Shown one piece after another: positions 8,430 to 19,309 of a stretch of 35,688 nucleotides of DNA. Below the pieces are notes generated by a model. The model worked only from the letters and a program-made list of their open reading frames with translations, made no database searches and was not told the DNA's origin. Position numbers and translations under genes: made by a program. Within the stretch, counting starts at the first letter, position 1, and each line of letters starts with the position of its first letter. Source of the DNA: Paramacrobiotus richtersi. Its lineage: Eukaryota > Tardigrada > Eutardigrada > Parachela > Macrobiotidae. The DNA lies in assembly GCA_034698045.1 (NCBI GenBank), contig JAQGAU010000181.1:1-35688 (forward strand), written 5' to 3'.

Positions 8430-10020
8430 TGCCAAAATGCCTACAACGGATGAGAAACATCTTAGGTACAAAAAGTAACAAAGTTACTTAATGCGGCTCT
8501 CATCGCTCAAAAATTCCAAGCGACGCCACCATGAAGAGAAGCAATTTCACATTCTTTACATTCCTGGAAAACTGCATTTTTCGCAAGGAAGAACAGAAAA
8601 ACCTCGAAAGCGTTCTGGAGTTTCTTTATACCACTCTGTACAAACTTTGGGCTGCTCATCCATGAATAAATAAACATTAAGAATCACAAGACATATATTT
8701 TTCTCCCCACTGGATAATCCGTAATCCGTATAACGCAATTCCGCAATACAGCGTGTCAAGTTCACGAGACACGTCAATCAACCACAGCGCACAAGCACAA
8801 CAGCTGAAAATTGCTACCCAACCGCAGAATCCGATCAATAAAAGTCGTTTCACCTCGTCAAGCGCACTATTTCCAACCATTAAAGTGCTGGATACAGTGT
8901 TCACCTTGAATTACACACCTGCAGCTGCAACGAGGGACCAGACTCACGGGACATTCGTACGCTGTCAATTAGCCACTACACTACACCGGCAACCGGTCTG
9001 TTCGCTCAGAATTAATCGAAAATGTACAAAAAAACGATGCGAAACTTGCGCCTTCACGAATATAAAATGGACACCGATAATGTACGAAATCTGTGTGCTC
9101 TCAAAAATCTGTTGCCCCTTTCCGATCAATGCATTTCATCATAAATATAACCATTCAATTCCAGATCCATTTTCTCGTTATTCTACATCAGATTTATCAT
9201 TAAGAAGGACTTTTTTCAAGGAAAAATTATTGCAGTTGATGAAACCATTAACCCATTTGACGAACATAATTATTTTTACGTTTTACGTGAGCACGATGCA
9301 TTTACACTGCCTTAGTGCTCAAGTGAGGATTGTCCATTAGATATCGCGTATGCGTCACTTATTATCGTATGCCAACTTGAACAACAAGCAGAGCTCCCGG
9401 AGTAACGCAAGGCCTACTTCAGGGGAGCGGTAAGACAGTATCAAAGACAATTCGCAGTTTAGTTCCTCCCTTCCGTTTTCGTAAGTTTTTTTCCTCTTAT
9501 TGATAACATGGGGACATCCGGTCGATTTCTTGTCATAATGGTATAGGTGCAGAAAAAAACCGTTAACTCGAGCGTATGTACATTACCGGTAACTGTACAT
9601 TTAACCAAAGCAAGTATTGGTAGCAGAACTTCCGCACACAAAAACTGTCTATATTTTACAAAAACATTCTCGCCAAATATTTATTAGAAAGTATCATCAA
9701 ACTGCCAAAAAAACTTCATCCATCAAATTTACACTCTTCAATTTATTGCTTAATCACCTCTTCACTGAACACCCAAACATCAAATGAAAAACTTATCCCG
9801 AACGCGATGAGACCGTTGTTAAAATCAGCTGAACATTATATTAAATTTATCCTGATAAAAAACCGATTTCGTTTGCTTTGATGGATTCCCGGTATTAAAT
9901 ATTTTTGAAATGAAAATAATGATCAAAAAATGATCGTATTATTTATTATCCTTGCATTCGAAATCGGTAAATCAGAAGGCAACAGAAAGGAAACACGCTA
10001 GAAAAGCTTTGAAATTCACC
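8430..10020. other. long intron or inserted DNA; one 195-codon frame of doubtful status
   Basis: This stretch between exons A and Y has no counterpart in copy 2. It holds one plus-strand frame of 195 codons (8753-9340), long for this composition. That frame shows no recognised domain, and its Cys/His/Phe content looks like chance translation. The rest is AT-rich without visible repeats. Confidence 0.4.
8753..9340 (+). CDS. 195-codon open frame, doubtful
   Basis: This is the longest open frame outside the retroelement fossil. It starts MSSSRDTSINHS and runs on without repeats, a signal peptide or a known motif; two CxxxC-like clusters are seen mid-way. It lies antisense within the apparent long intron of gene copy 1. 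With no homologue in copy 2 there is no test of coding constraint, so it is reported only because of its length. Confidence 0.18.
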   Translation: MSSSRDTSINHSAQAQQLKIATQPQNPINKSRFTSSSALFPTIKVLDTVFTLNYTPAAATRDQTHGTFVRCQLATTLHRQPVCSLRINRKCTKKRCETCAFTNIKWTPIMYEICVLSKICCPFPINAFHHKYNHSIPDPFSRYSTSDLSLRRTFFKEKLLQLMKPLTHLTNIIIFTFYVSTMHLHCLSAQVRIVH

Positions 10021-10028
10021 CTGCTTAC

Positions 10029-10160
10029 CGGTCGGCGTCTGTACACCCGGCGAGACTGGCTCGGCCTCAATAAAATCTAGTAAAGGCAGCTGAACGTAGG
10101 ACTGTGCTCGGGTTAACTGTCACGGCTGGCGTGATGTGGAAGAATCCATGCCGGCACCAT
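10029..10160 (-). pseudogene. exon Y, copy 1 (one in-frame stop)
   Basis: The acceptor is TTAATTATTTCAG beyond 10160 and the donor is CCG/GTAAGC at 10028 downward. The frame (phase 1 to 1) reads as S/T/Q-rich then acidic-hydrophobic sequence (LPLLDFIEAEPVSPG), interrupted by a single TGA that looks like a CpG-decayed CGA. A match in copy 2 was not found; the phase is symmetric, so skipping it would not disturb the rest. Confidence 0.45.
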
Positions 10161-10368
10161 CTGAAATAATTAACTAACAATTACGACGACGTGAAAGATT
10201 TATCGAAATCAAATTATACAGACAGATGAATTGCATATATATTGATAAACTCTTCAAAAATTTCTTGCTGTCTTCATTCCTCTTACAGTACCAGCGTTTG
10301 CACACAAGACAACTACACATTACGAAACGTAACATCCTTCTAAATACAATGTTAAGCAGTATTCCTAC

Positions 10369-10467
10369 GGATTGGCGTCATGCTCCCCATCAGATCCGAC
10401 AATTGTTCCACGGGACCATCCATTCCATCCGCAATCCCGGTCGACCCATAACTGCTAGAAGGACCTT
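10369..10467 (-). pseudogene. exon X, copy 1
   Basis: The acceptor is ATAATTTAAG and the donor is AATCC/GTAGGAATAC. Phase is 1 to 1, open, encoding about 32 residues (GPSSSYGSTGIADGMDG...). The counterpart at 35467-35557 ends ATCC/GTAAGAATAC, and flanks on both sides are also similar, including a block upstream (10581-10617 against 35619-35655). Confidence 0.5.
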
Positions 10468-10629
10468 CTTAAATTATCAACAAATTATCAGCAAACGAAA
10501 CAACCAAAAAACAACAAGCGTTCAGCAAACAACAAAATAAAGTGTTTTAAATTCGGATAAATCTGGCACATAACCACAAAGTACCGGTTCGACAAATTAC
10601 TGGCTTATCCGGCCTTTTCAAATTTTTTA

Positions 10630-11130
10630 AAAATTGAACAGAATTGTCAGATTTGCAATTCTGTTATCACAAATAATTCCAGTAAGATCGGTTCGTCATT
10701 GTTAAATTATTTTACTCATAAATAATAATTTAATTCATTTGAAATTCAGCTGCAATTTTCCAGTTCGACTGCTAATAATTAAACATTTTTGTGGTGCCGA
10801 CATTTGTCTTCCGGGCGATTGTCATCATCGTCGACAGCACTGATTTAAAGCACGACCTACCCCGCATATCACTATCATGGGCATCAGTGTACTAAAACGG
10901 AAAAACAAAATTCAGTTTATTTATAAAGATTGTGTTAGTTTTGGACACTTTCTCCCTCTTCTTCGGGACAGGAAACGGCAATCAATCATACTATCTACAA
11001 AACGAACAAAAACAGTCTGAAACTGCTGAATCAATACATCAACTACAACAGCACCTAAATCCAGTTTTTCTACTTTACGCGCGTAAGATTCACCCGTTTT
11101 CTAAGACTGACGATAGCCATGCCAAGCAAG
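10630..11130. other. no supported gene; small exon-like stretch at 10862-10891
   Basis: AT-rich sequence. A 30-base stretch on the minus strand at 10862-10891 has a good acceptor (TTCCGTTTTAG) and acidic coding potential (TDAHDSD), and could be a further upstream exon of gene copy 1. It has no counterpart inside the window to test it. Confidence 0.3.
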
Positions 11131-11147
11131 CAACGGTGATCTCTTGC

Positions 11148-11510
11148 AGGAGCACTCGCTCAACCGACTCGGTCCAGCTGCCACACCGTTCATACGCAAG
11201 ATGCTCGAACGTCCTGTAAAGTACATTCCCCTGCTAAGCTACTCAGTGCCCACACCCGCGGAAAAAACTCTCTCTCCCACCACCCCATCAAAACCTGATC
11301 ATCATGTATCCAACATACAGCCACCAGTTACAACATCGTCATACCATTCCACATAGCGTACAAAGAATGATCATCATCAGCGCATATTACTATCGACCCA
11401 ATCGCCCGCACCTGATATCAGCTCACCCAGCCACCTGACGACCTCGCTGCCTCATCTCCTACTCTTCCCTATACGTAACCGCACTTTAGGCTAGTATCCT
11501 CCCGTTTCGG
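11148..11510 (+). CDS. Pro/Ser/Thr-rich open stretch, candidate exon
   Basis: A good acceptor (GATCTCTTGCAG) precedes a plus-strand frame of about 70 codons, beginning EHSLNRLGPAATPF and continuing into a P/S/T-rich tail. The same frame keeps a coding look past its first stop at 11354. The region is CA-rich, which by itself yields P/T/S-rich translations, so the evidence is modest. It is on the strand opposite to gene copy 1 and no family is recognised. Confidence 0.25.
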
Positions 11511-11519
11511 ACCTTTTGC

Positions 11520-13255
11520 GCCGGAGCGTTTTCTGTTGTTGACTTACAGGGTATAAAATACTCTTATAAAGAAATGATTGCTCTAAAACTGCGAAAAAAC
11601 GGCTTGTGCGCGCAGCTACGGGTTCACGCGCTATACCGGCAAAAAGTTTAAACACAAATGTGGGAACGAAAAAGCTAGTTTTGATCCAATTTGCAAGGGA
11701 ATTGGCTCAGTAGATGCGTATTTGGATAAGAAACATTCTGACGTCAAAAAAACTTACAAATTATTTTTTTTAAAATTTGTAGGAATTTTTCAAAATATTC
11801 AAATCGTTATAACTTCGTAACCGGGTAACATATACGCGCCATTCTGGTTCAGAATGAGCGCGACTGCCAGGTGCATTTTGTTAAATGTCTAAATTTTAAA
11901 TTGGAACAACCTGCCCTTTTTAAAGCAACAAATTGTCAACGTATGATTTACGGAGAAAACTCCGTTTTTGCGCTGTGTACTGGTCAGGCAGACATACAAG
12001 AAACAATACAGTGCAGACGCAAGAGGTCCTGTTCCAGATCACCCGTGCGATCGGATCACTTGTTTGAACAGCAGAAGACAGTGAAGACTTCAAGTAATTA
12101 TTTCACATCATTATGACTTGAAAGCTATAAAAGTCGGCTGCCCAGTGGACTTTTGAACCATCCATAATCAAATCAAAATGCTGCCCAGTGGGTATTTTAG
12201 ACTTAATTTCTTAAACGAAACACTGCACTGGATATAATGTCTACCATTGATGCTCTTTTTGGAAGTAACGGGTGAGTGAGTGTTATAACCGCAGATCAGT
12301 TTGAGTTCAAATTTATGCAATAAGGTATGCACTGGTAAACAGATTCTACGAAAAACTATACTGTATATGCGGGTAATAAAAAACTAGTCAGATATACTTT
12401 TAACATCCGCGTGTCACTATGCAATGTATAAGATTGTATTTACAGTTAGCAGTTAACTGAAACCTCAGCGTACGCCAAGTAAGACAAAGATATCAATTTT
12501 GAATAACGATTATGAATTATGAACGATCACGCAGCTCAACAGTGCGGCGTAGCATGCAGTGCAATACGGGCAGCGTGCCATGTACGCAAAGTTGCGCGCC
12601 AGCCAGGTTGATTGCACTGGCGCTGACAAGTCAGTGAATGCCACGCTGAGTAGAGCTGCAGTTGGCCGACGTGGCCGTTTTACGCACGTCAGGGCGGCTA
12701 GGCGTAGAAACTTTAGTCATGCTACGAATATGTGGTAACAGCATGTGAAATGCACGTGCAATGAATGGACTGTTGTTATTTCTGTTCTTATGCAAATGGG
12801 AGTATTAACAGTTACGCTGGCGGACAGTGCGAGTGTAGTTTAACATTTTGAAATTGAAATATCGATATTGTGTCAGTGTATGCCATACACTGTATGGTGT
12901 TGTTCTGAGTTTTATCAGGAAACTACATGTGCATGCAAGGGAATAAAGAGCGGAAATCGAAACAGAAATAAACTCGCTTACACGATTTGCCAGTTTTGGC
13001 TGTTATTCAAGTTACAGCATCTCAGCTTTCCTTTCTTCGTATCATTCTATTGCAACCTGCCCTGTTATCAGATCGTTCTCATTATTAACGGAGTAACAGA
13101 AAGGCCAGTGTAGTTCAATCAAAGGCACTAGCTGTGCAAACAGGTGCATCTCCACACATGAAGCCGCCACCCATTCTCTGACCAGGTGTACAGTGATTCT
13201 CAGCCGCAGCAGCCACATATAAGATTGGCGAGTAGTTTTCGGACGGTTACACTTC
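11520..13255. other. no supported gene; GC-rich patch at 12540-12740
   Basis: Mostly AT-rich sequence. Between about 12540 and 12740 base composition rises sharply in GC, with many GCGC and CGTG words but no open frame that I trust and no clear inverted repeat. The word TGCCCAGTGG occurs twice (near 12139 and 12182). The open frame at 12868-13113 shows no motif. Confidence 0.4.
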
Positions 13256-13263
13256 GCAATTTT

Positions 13264-13491
13264 TTATGAATTTTTGTGTACATCGTATACTCTCGACAAA
13301 AACATCTTCAGGTAGAAGAAAGAACGCCCTATCAGCTGGAGAAAGTCAAATCCTTTGAAGTAATGACCGGAAACTCCCCTTAAGTTGTATCCCCAAACTC
13401 CCATCTCAAAAATCGAAAAACCAACGAAAAACAAGTTGCAGTAACTCGAAGCGCAACACATTGTGTCCACGGTGTCTCTTGCATCGTAAAA
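13264..13491 (-). CDS. candidate terminal exon, unknown product
   Basis: A strong acceptor (GCTTTTTCCCTGTAG) abuts 13491. From there exactly 75 codons stay open in phase 0 to a TAA at 13264. The translation is rich in Phe, Tyr, Gly and Cys with a hydrophobic centre (LFFVGFSIFEMGVWGY), suggesting one membrane-associated segment. It lies downstream, on the minus strand, of the exon-like stretch at 13579-13780, but the link is not shown. No family is recognised. Confidence 0.3.
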   Translation of the reverse strand, partial: FYDARDTVDTMCCASSYCNLFFVGFSIFEMGVWGYNLRGVSGHYFKGFDFLQLIGRSFFYLKMFLSRVYDVHKNS

Positions 13492-13578
13492 CTACAGGGA
13501 AAAAGCGAAAAACCACTGTGTCCGTCGTACCAAACGACTAGCTTTCCTCACTGTGACCTTAAAACCCATCGCCTACTA

Positions 13579-13780
13579 CTAAAAACCATCGGCATCCACG
13601 CAATTCTCCTTCATAGTCTGCACTTCCGCATCGGTATTACGGGCCGGAGATTTCACGATTAAATTCCTGGTAAGGACATTTTCCTTCCTATTGGATCTAC
13701 CGAGGAATTTCTGCAATAAGGTCTTCTTGGGGATCTTCTGAGAATGTTGTGGAAAACCGCTCTTCATTGACAAACCACTC
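13579..13780 (-). CDS. candidate exon, basic then acidic, unknown product
   Basis: The acceptor is TTGTGGTATTTAG beyond 13780. The frame (one base, then 67 codons including a stop) encodes a basic stretch (SQKIPKKTLLQKFLGRSNRK) followed by a more acidic tail. The amino acid mix is like that of a real intracellular protein, better than the surrounding chance frames. The stop at 13579 is followed at once by two more TAG triplets. No family is recognised. Confidence 0.3.
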
Positions 13781-13899
13781 CTAAATACCACAAGGAAACA
13801 AATAGACAAAAGATGATACGCAGGTGTCCCCAGACGAATCAAATCAACTGGAAACCAGCACCTGCAAACAGTACACACACCGATCAAATTCGAAATCCT

Positions 13900-14800
13900 T
13901 TTTCAAGGAGCTCCGTCTGCTCGTGGCACTTTTTTCTTATCAGAAAATGAAAATACTGTAACCAACCGATCCGCCGTTTCTGCGCCTCTATTCTCCTTAT
14001 CATTATCGTCACACTGGCGATAAAACGCGATTCTAGATTACACGTGGAATACATACTCAGTAGGTAGAAAGGATCGCTTCAGTACATGCGCATACAGCAG
14101 CCAAGCAATCAATCACACAGTTTCATCCATTCAAATACCTGCCGTCGAATAACACACACAGGGCAGCCGTGCACACAGATAAAGATCCTTGCAGCCCTCG
14201 CTGCAGCATAAACTTAACAAGTACTCGTATATCGCTCCCAGGACTAAACACACTCGCATCGATGATCCAGCAAACCCAGACAGCGTTCACGCTGATACTG
14301 ACTTCACGATCTTCTAAACAGGGGAAACCGCTTTAAGTTTGTTCACAGCCGTACGCGGTTGCAATCACGACAAGGGTGATATACCCTCAATCTACACCCT
14401 CGGCACGCCACAGGGAAAAACAGTGCCTAACCGCAGCATCCGCCCCGGTTTCCAACCAAACCATCCTAAACGATGCTGGCATAAACAATGTCATTAAACT
14501 TTTTTTTGTCTTCACACCGCGCCATGTCCATCCAGCATTAATTAGTTTACCAAAAACTGCTAACGAAACTGCTCTGTATATTACTATACCGGCGTTGCCC
14601 TCATAACGTCTTCTAATTTGGCCTGTCAGGAAAATAATCCGTCACATTTTTTAAAATTTTCTAGCTTTTTTAGAGACATTCTTTATCAGTTAACGACACC
14701 ATGTACAAACTCGCCAAAACGAGAAACTTCAGGAAAATCAGCCTACGAAAAAAAGACACTTTCTAACCATTTCTTCGGAAAAAAAAGTTTTTGAAAAGAA
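13900..14800. other. no supported gene
   Basis: A short plus-strand frame (14376-14606) and its antisense are both open and show no motif. No repeats or splice-flanked stretches stand out. Confidence 0.4.
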
Positions 14801-14809
14801 AATCAGTCA

Positions 14810-14983
14810 GTACGAGGACATCGACATGCTGTGCGCCGCCTACGTCACACACACCTGCCATGCGCCACCCTGCTACGCTGCCCAGACAGCAAGCTACAGC
14901 ATGCGCTATGAGTCACGCGGCTGGGTGGCGCATTGCAGGTGAGTGTGACGTAGGCGGCGCACAGCATGTCGGTGTCCTCGTAC
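14810..14983. mobile_element. 174-bp near-perfect palindrome, MITE or foldback element
   Basis: The left arm starts GTACGAGGACATCGACATGC (14810) and the right arm ends with its near-exact complement at 14983. Each arm is about 60 bases with only a few mismatches, around a spacer of about 50 bases. The arms are GC-rich against an AT-rich background. Just outside, AATCAGT on the left and ACTGATC on the right extend the symmetry loosely. A target duplication is not evident. The form fits a foldback or MITE-type element, and transcripts would form a long hairpin. Confidence 0.75.
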
Positions 14984-15074
14984 AGAAAAACTGATCCACA
15001 AAGGCTTCAAGTTTTCAAACCAAAGAATACCTGGCAGGCTGTGCAATTCGGATGTTAATTAAATAAGCCATTGT

Positions 15075-15359
15075 TTAAAGAAAACATATTATATCAATAA
15101 AATCCAGAAAGAAACAAAACACCATTTCAGAATTAAACGTTCGATTTTGTATAGTTCCATTAAAAACTTGCACCCCTTTCGCTCCATCCAGCGACTTGAC
15201 TGACAAACTCTGAGAGAGCCTCAATTCCCGCTTTCTCGTGGCGCTGGGTTCGAGGTAGATTTCGTTGCAGCAAAACAGCTCGATTATCTCACCGGCCCAC
15301 GTCGACAATGCCAGAGCGCCAGCGAGCAATTTGTGTGTACATAATTCATATCGGCACAC
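15075..15359 (-). CDS. candidate exon, unknown product
   Basis: A 94-codon open frame on the minus strand. Its middle part (LEPSATRKRELRLSQSLSV and onward) looks protein-like, while the last 20 residues are very hydrophobic and fall in AT-rich sequence, so the true end may be a donor before them. No clear acceptor is seen. The opposite strand is also open from 15265. No family is recognised. Confidence 0.22.
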   Translation of the reverse strand: MCRYELCTHKLLAGALALSTWAGEIIELFCCNEIYLEPSATRKRELRLSQSLSVKSLDGAKGVQVFNGTIQNRTFNSEMVFCFFLDFIDIICFL

Positions 15360-15829
15360 ACGCGCGCGCCAACCTAACCTGGATATGCTCCCGCATCATG
15401 GAGGACCCAACCGAATGGATCGAACAGAACCACGCGTAATTTCTCTTTTGCCTACCAGGAGGGCATATTATGCATCCGCGCAGTACCGTACGAAATGCAT
15501 ATTCGATCCGGCTGAATCAGCAATGAACACCGCACACATTTCGCTTATTTCCATTGCTATTTTCTTTTTACTTGTTTTATTTTTTAGACCACTATACTAT
15601 TCATGTAGTTTATTCAAACCTCACTGGATTCAAAAAGCTAATCGGTTGTGCTTTCACTGTGATTAAACGCACTACTTTAATCAGATTCTGTACTGTTCAC
15701 TTGTGTTGGAATATTATCGAAATATTTGGTTGTAATATAAAAATGTATAAAAAAAACATAAAAAACTCTTCCCTGATCAATAGCGTTGATTATCAGCCTA
15801 ATGAATTAGCGTTAAAACGTTAGAAATGT

Positions 15830-17070
15830 ACTGACCAATTCGAAATCTTTTCCATTAGCATTTTCGGTGCTTCTTAAAACAATTTTATATTTATCGTCTC
15901 CAGAACGAAATGTACAATTTCTACGTATTCCCGGGGTTTTTACTGTCATGCAGCACTTTTATACTACTTTTTGTAACTAGTTAACACGAATACATTTTCA
16001 TCCACTTCGCAGGATCGATTATTCTACAATCTTGAGAATGAATTCTTAAAAATAAAACATATCGGTTTCAAAAGCTTTCAATTTCAATACGACAATTTCG
16101 TGCCGCTGCGAAGTACAGCGAAATGGAATTTCTGCAGAATATTCTGAAAAAAACCTCCATACACCGCTTCACTCATCAAAATCAAAGAAAAAATGTTCCA
16201 AAAAATCACTACACCATCGGAAACGCATGCAGCACTCTCCATCAATTAATATAAAAAGGCAGTCGTAAAACCCAGTAAACAGACATAAAACCGGTAGCAG
16301 TGCGTGTGTTACGGCCCATCCACCATGCGCACTGCATTAAACGGAGCAAATAAAAGCGCCCAGCTTGAATACACACACCCACAACAGACCGTTAATTCAT
16401 TCCGACCAGAAAACCGGATGATTTGACAAGATCAACAAACACTCCTAATTGCTAATACACATCTCTCATCAACGCCATTCGCCGGCTTTTAAAACGCAAA
16501 TTGTTCACCGATCGTCCGAAAACTATGATTAACAAAATATCGAATAAATGATTTTAATTTATTAAAAAACTGAAAATAAATAACAACATTTTAATGATAA
16601 TGACTTTATAAGTTTAAGATTTCAAAAGACTAGTAACTACTGTAATAGAGAATTTTACAATTGATATTTTCATTTTAAAAACTTTACCTTTTGTTTAATT
16701 TTAACGTAATTCTTTCAGATACTGACGGCGCATTTTCGCTTGTGGCTAACCTTTTGAAGGCTCTTTTTTTTGAAGGTAGGAGAATTTTTCGCGATTAAAG
16801 AAAGCAAAAATATGCAGGATTTTGTTGTCTTCTGAGCGTTCGAAAGCAGTACGAAGACCTCACCAAAACACCCGGAAAATTAGCGAAATATAAACAACGG
16901 TTTTCCAGACATAAACGTTCGACAAATTCAACAAAATCACAAAAAATCGAAGCAACCGGGATTTTTCATAAAAAATCCACCGGATCAATACAACTTATCC
17001 ACCCTAAACCTATTTCTTTCCCCAATATCTAATCCACCCAACACGAAATCTCCGCTTTCATTCCATCCTC
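15830..17070. other. no supported gene
   Basis: AT-rich sequence with only very short open frames on either strand and no repeat that I can see. Confidence 0.5.
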
Positions 17071-17074
17071 AAAG

Positions 17075-17345
17075 TCAACACACATTTCTTGCTCGCAATT
17101 GAACACGCAAATTCGGCGCAGCACTCTCAAAGCCATTTTCGGCCGAAAACGGCGTGCACATAAAAAATAACTCCTTCAAGTATATTGTTACACAACTGCC
17201 TCTATACTCTGGAGCAAAAATTATTGATTTCCGTTGGGGAGTGTATATCACGTCACCGTTGCACACAATCTCGACAATGGTATTATCCGTCGCCGGGATA
17301 TCGCCATCTTTTGTCCCGGGAAAATAAACGACTTTTGAAATAAAT
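17075..17345 (-). CDS. candidate exon, beta-rich domain, possible distant relative of exon D
   Basis: An open minus-strand stretch of about 90 codons, ending in a TGA at 17075. Its translation has alternating hydrophobic residues typical of beta strands (SKVVYFPG, IVEIVCNGDVIYTP, IIFAPEYRGSCVTIYLKE). Possible acceptor AGs lie at about 17329-17350. The run N-x-x-V-[VI]-Y, a later P and Y-x-x-E spacing resemble exon D of the duplicated gene, so a third, older relative is conceivable. No domain is recognised with confidence. Confidence 0.35.
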
Positions 17346-17349
17346 ATTC

Positions 17350-18990
17350 TTGTTAAAACAGGAAAATAATTATTTATTATTATAATTTCTAATTATTTCT
17401 GGTTATTATATTAAAACATATTAAATTGTCGGATTGATCATTATTTAAATCAGCTGATTTTTGGATTCAGTGTTGTTCGCCATCCGGGCCATAGAGAGCC
17501 GACAATTAACTAAACCCAAATAACGGCGGATGCAATAACAAAAACACACCGTACCGGTACAAGTTGCGAAAATTATTGATTAAATCCGAATTAGTCCGTC
17601 GACATTCCGTTTAATCAATCCAAATTTATCAAATTACTTTCATTAAAATTAATTTCTTTTCCATTTGAGTAGTTTTGGAAATACTTTATAAGCACCTGCA
17701 TTGGTTACTGTTATGCCATCGCTCATCCTGATTCCTGAACCCTATCAGATCAGAAGTGCATAGCACACTTTTTTTGCAGTTTTTGCGTTTCTTTAGTCCA
17801 ACAGTTTTCACATGTACACGAAAGCTTCCCTTTATTCCACATCGCATATCAAACACTGTACTGCATATAAATGTTTTACTCAGGCAGTTTGAGGAATAAT
17901 TTCCAAATGAGTTAGCTGAAAATAATGCAATATTTTCAATTCCCAGTTAAATTGCGGCATACGGTTAATTTACCCTTCCCGGAGACCAGGATCAAATAAC
18001 AGCGGCATTCGCACGTTGCCAGCAAGTGTTCCCGCTGTTAAACTTTCAATTTTCAATTTGACCCCTCAATTTCTATTATTTTATCATTTAATTATCATTT
18101 CCGTATATTTCAAATATGTTCTCAAGAGAAAACCTTCCTTCAGCTAACATACTAGCTTTTAAATATTCACCGTTATTTATTTTGTGTTAAAGTACACTGA
18201 ATAGTACTGTATTGGCCGTGCTGTCAGCAATACGGCAGATTCCGTATGGAATCGGATGGAAGTTATTCAGTAACAGACAGACCGAGGGAGAACAAGGCCA
18301 AAATCTAGAAAGGGCACGCGACAGCGGGAATATCGCTGGATGGTGCTTGCCAACGGTACAATCCGAACAATCGGACACAAAAGCAAATCGCCAAGCGCAT
18401 ACCACAGAACGAGAGACAACAACCCTGTTGTGCTGTGCTCATACCGATCGCAAGGCAAGCGCTGAATTCGGCTGGACTTATCTAGGCCAGAACAGACGCA
18501 GACAAGAAAGAAAAGGCCAAAGGGGGAAATCCCCATACTAGGAAATGTCGCACCGAGCCGTAGCACCGCCTCTCTTACATCAGTTCTTGCGCCGCTGGCG
18601 ATAAACTACCAACACCCCCGTTCTCATCAAACTGAACATTTTCCTCAATTAATACCACCGCCACAACAGGCTTATCGCGCTATCAATTTGAACGACGACA
18701 AAAAACTGGCGCTTCCAAGCGGAAACGGCTGCGCACAGGGGGCGACGGCCTCCTAACAGAATACTTTTCTATTTTTCAATAAATTACACAGAACTTCTCG
18801 GCCAATCCCGGAAACATGATCATGACGATTAAATAATTTAACTATTCCACTAATTTTGAAAATCTGGATCAAAATTAATGGCAAACCCTTTCAACAAAAA
18901 TTTGATGATCAAAGATTCACAATTCAAACATCAACACAAAAGCATTTCCGAGTTCTTTCAGTATCACAGGAAATAAATGATAAAATAATT
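17350..18990. other. no supported gene; GC-richer patch at 18190-18760
   Basis: AT-rich except for about 18190-18760, where GC rises and both strands carry open frames of about 100 codons (18212-18541 plus, 18267-18566 minus). Neither is clearly better and no motif is seen. The patch could be an exon, a 5' region or a remnant of a repeat. Confidence 0.35.
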
Positions 18991-19001
18991 ATAAACAACC
19001 T

Positions 19002-19307
19002 TTGCTCTTTGGGTTTCTTAGTCCTAAAGATGACTGGAACTTTCAAGTTCGTGTGACACAATCAGCCAGACACAACTACCAGTTTATTCAAAAAAGCATT
19101 CTGCATCAGAATCCTGCTTTAATCAAACCTAACCACGAACGAAGGGATGGCCAGAACCTGGACAATATTCGAAAGACCCGCAAAAGCTGCTGGGAAACCT
19201 GTCTGAATGACGCTATATTCAACCGTACCTTTGAATTGATCCGGAAGGAAATCCCAGCTGAGGCAGCTCCAATATCATCCAGGAAGAAGGTATGCACCAA
19301 AATATAA
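19002..19307 (+). CDS. 101-codon open frame, doubtful
   Basis: The plus frame is charged and helix-like (RRDGQNLDNIRKTRKSCWET, FELIRKEIP). The antisense frame is also open (19106-19300), with a donor-like AAG/GTACGG inside it. One of the two may be a host exon, and I lean to the plus strand on composition. No family is recognised. Confidence 0.22.
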   Translation: MLFGFLSPKDDWNFQVRVTQSARHNYQFIQKSILHQNPALIKPNHERRDGQNLDNIRKTRKSCWETCLNDAIFNRTFELIRKEIPAEAAPISSRKKVCTKI

Positions 19308-19309
19308 CG

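Larger units (their letters stand above)
3730..10467 (-). pseudogene. decayed copy 1 of a multi-exon minus-strand gene
   Basis: Seven exon-sized open stretches can be placed on the minus strand in 5' to 3' order: X (10369-10467), Y (10029-10160), A (8318-8361), B (7935-8199), D (about 7191-7376), C (4859-4960) and the terminal exon T (3730-4002). Phases fit at X-Y, Y-A, A-B and C-T. Exons A, B, C and T have recognisable counterparts in copy 2. Decay is evident: an in-frame TGA in Y, a TAA in A where copy 2 has CAA, loss of the frame within D, and an acceptor of C changed from CAG to CAC. The product is low-complexity (S, T, G, E, D) in the middle with a more structured C-terminal part. The family is not recognised. 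The first coding exon was not found, and an exon linking B to D or C is unresolved. Confidence 0.6.
3579..10620. repeat. duplicated block, copy 1
   Basis: Three stretches match copy 2 in the same order and orientation: 3579-5028 with 32146-33588, 6905 to about 8420 with 33581 to about 35062, and about 10330-10620 with about 35430-35660. Copy 1 holds an extra 1.9 kb at 5029-6904 and about 1.6 kb more DNA between exons A and X. Identity falls from about 98 percent at the left end to about 94 percent near 4.9 kb and clearly below 90 percent beyond 6.9 kb. The block carries the minus-strand multi-exon gene described below. Confidence 0.85.

Noticed and set aside
18190-18590. solo LTR
   Set aside because: Composition and a short inverted word (ATACGG/CCGTAT) raised the idea, but no terminal inverted dinucleotides, target duplication or second copy was seen.
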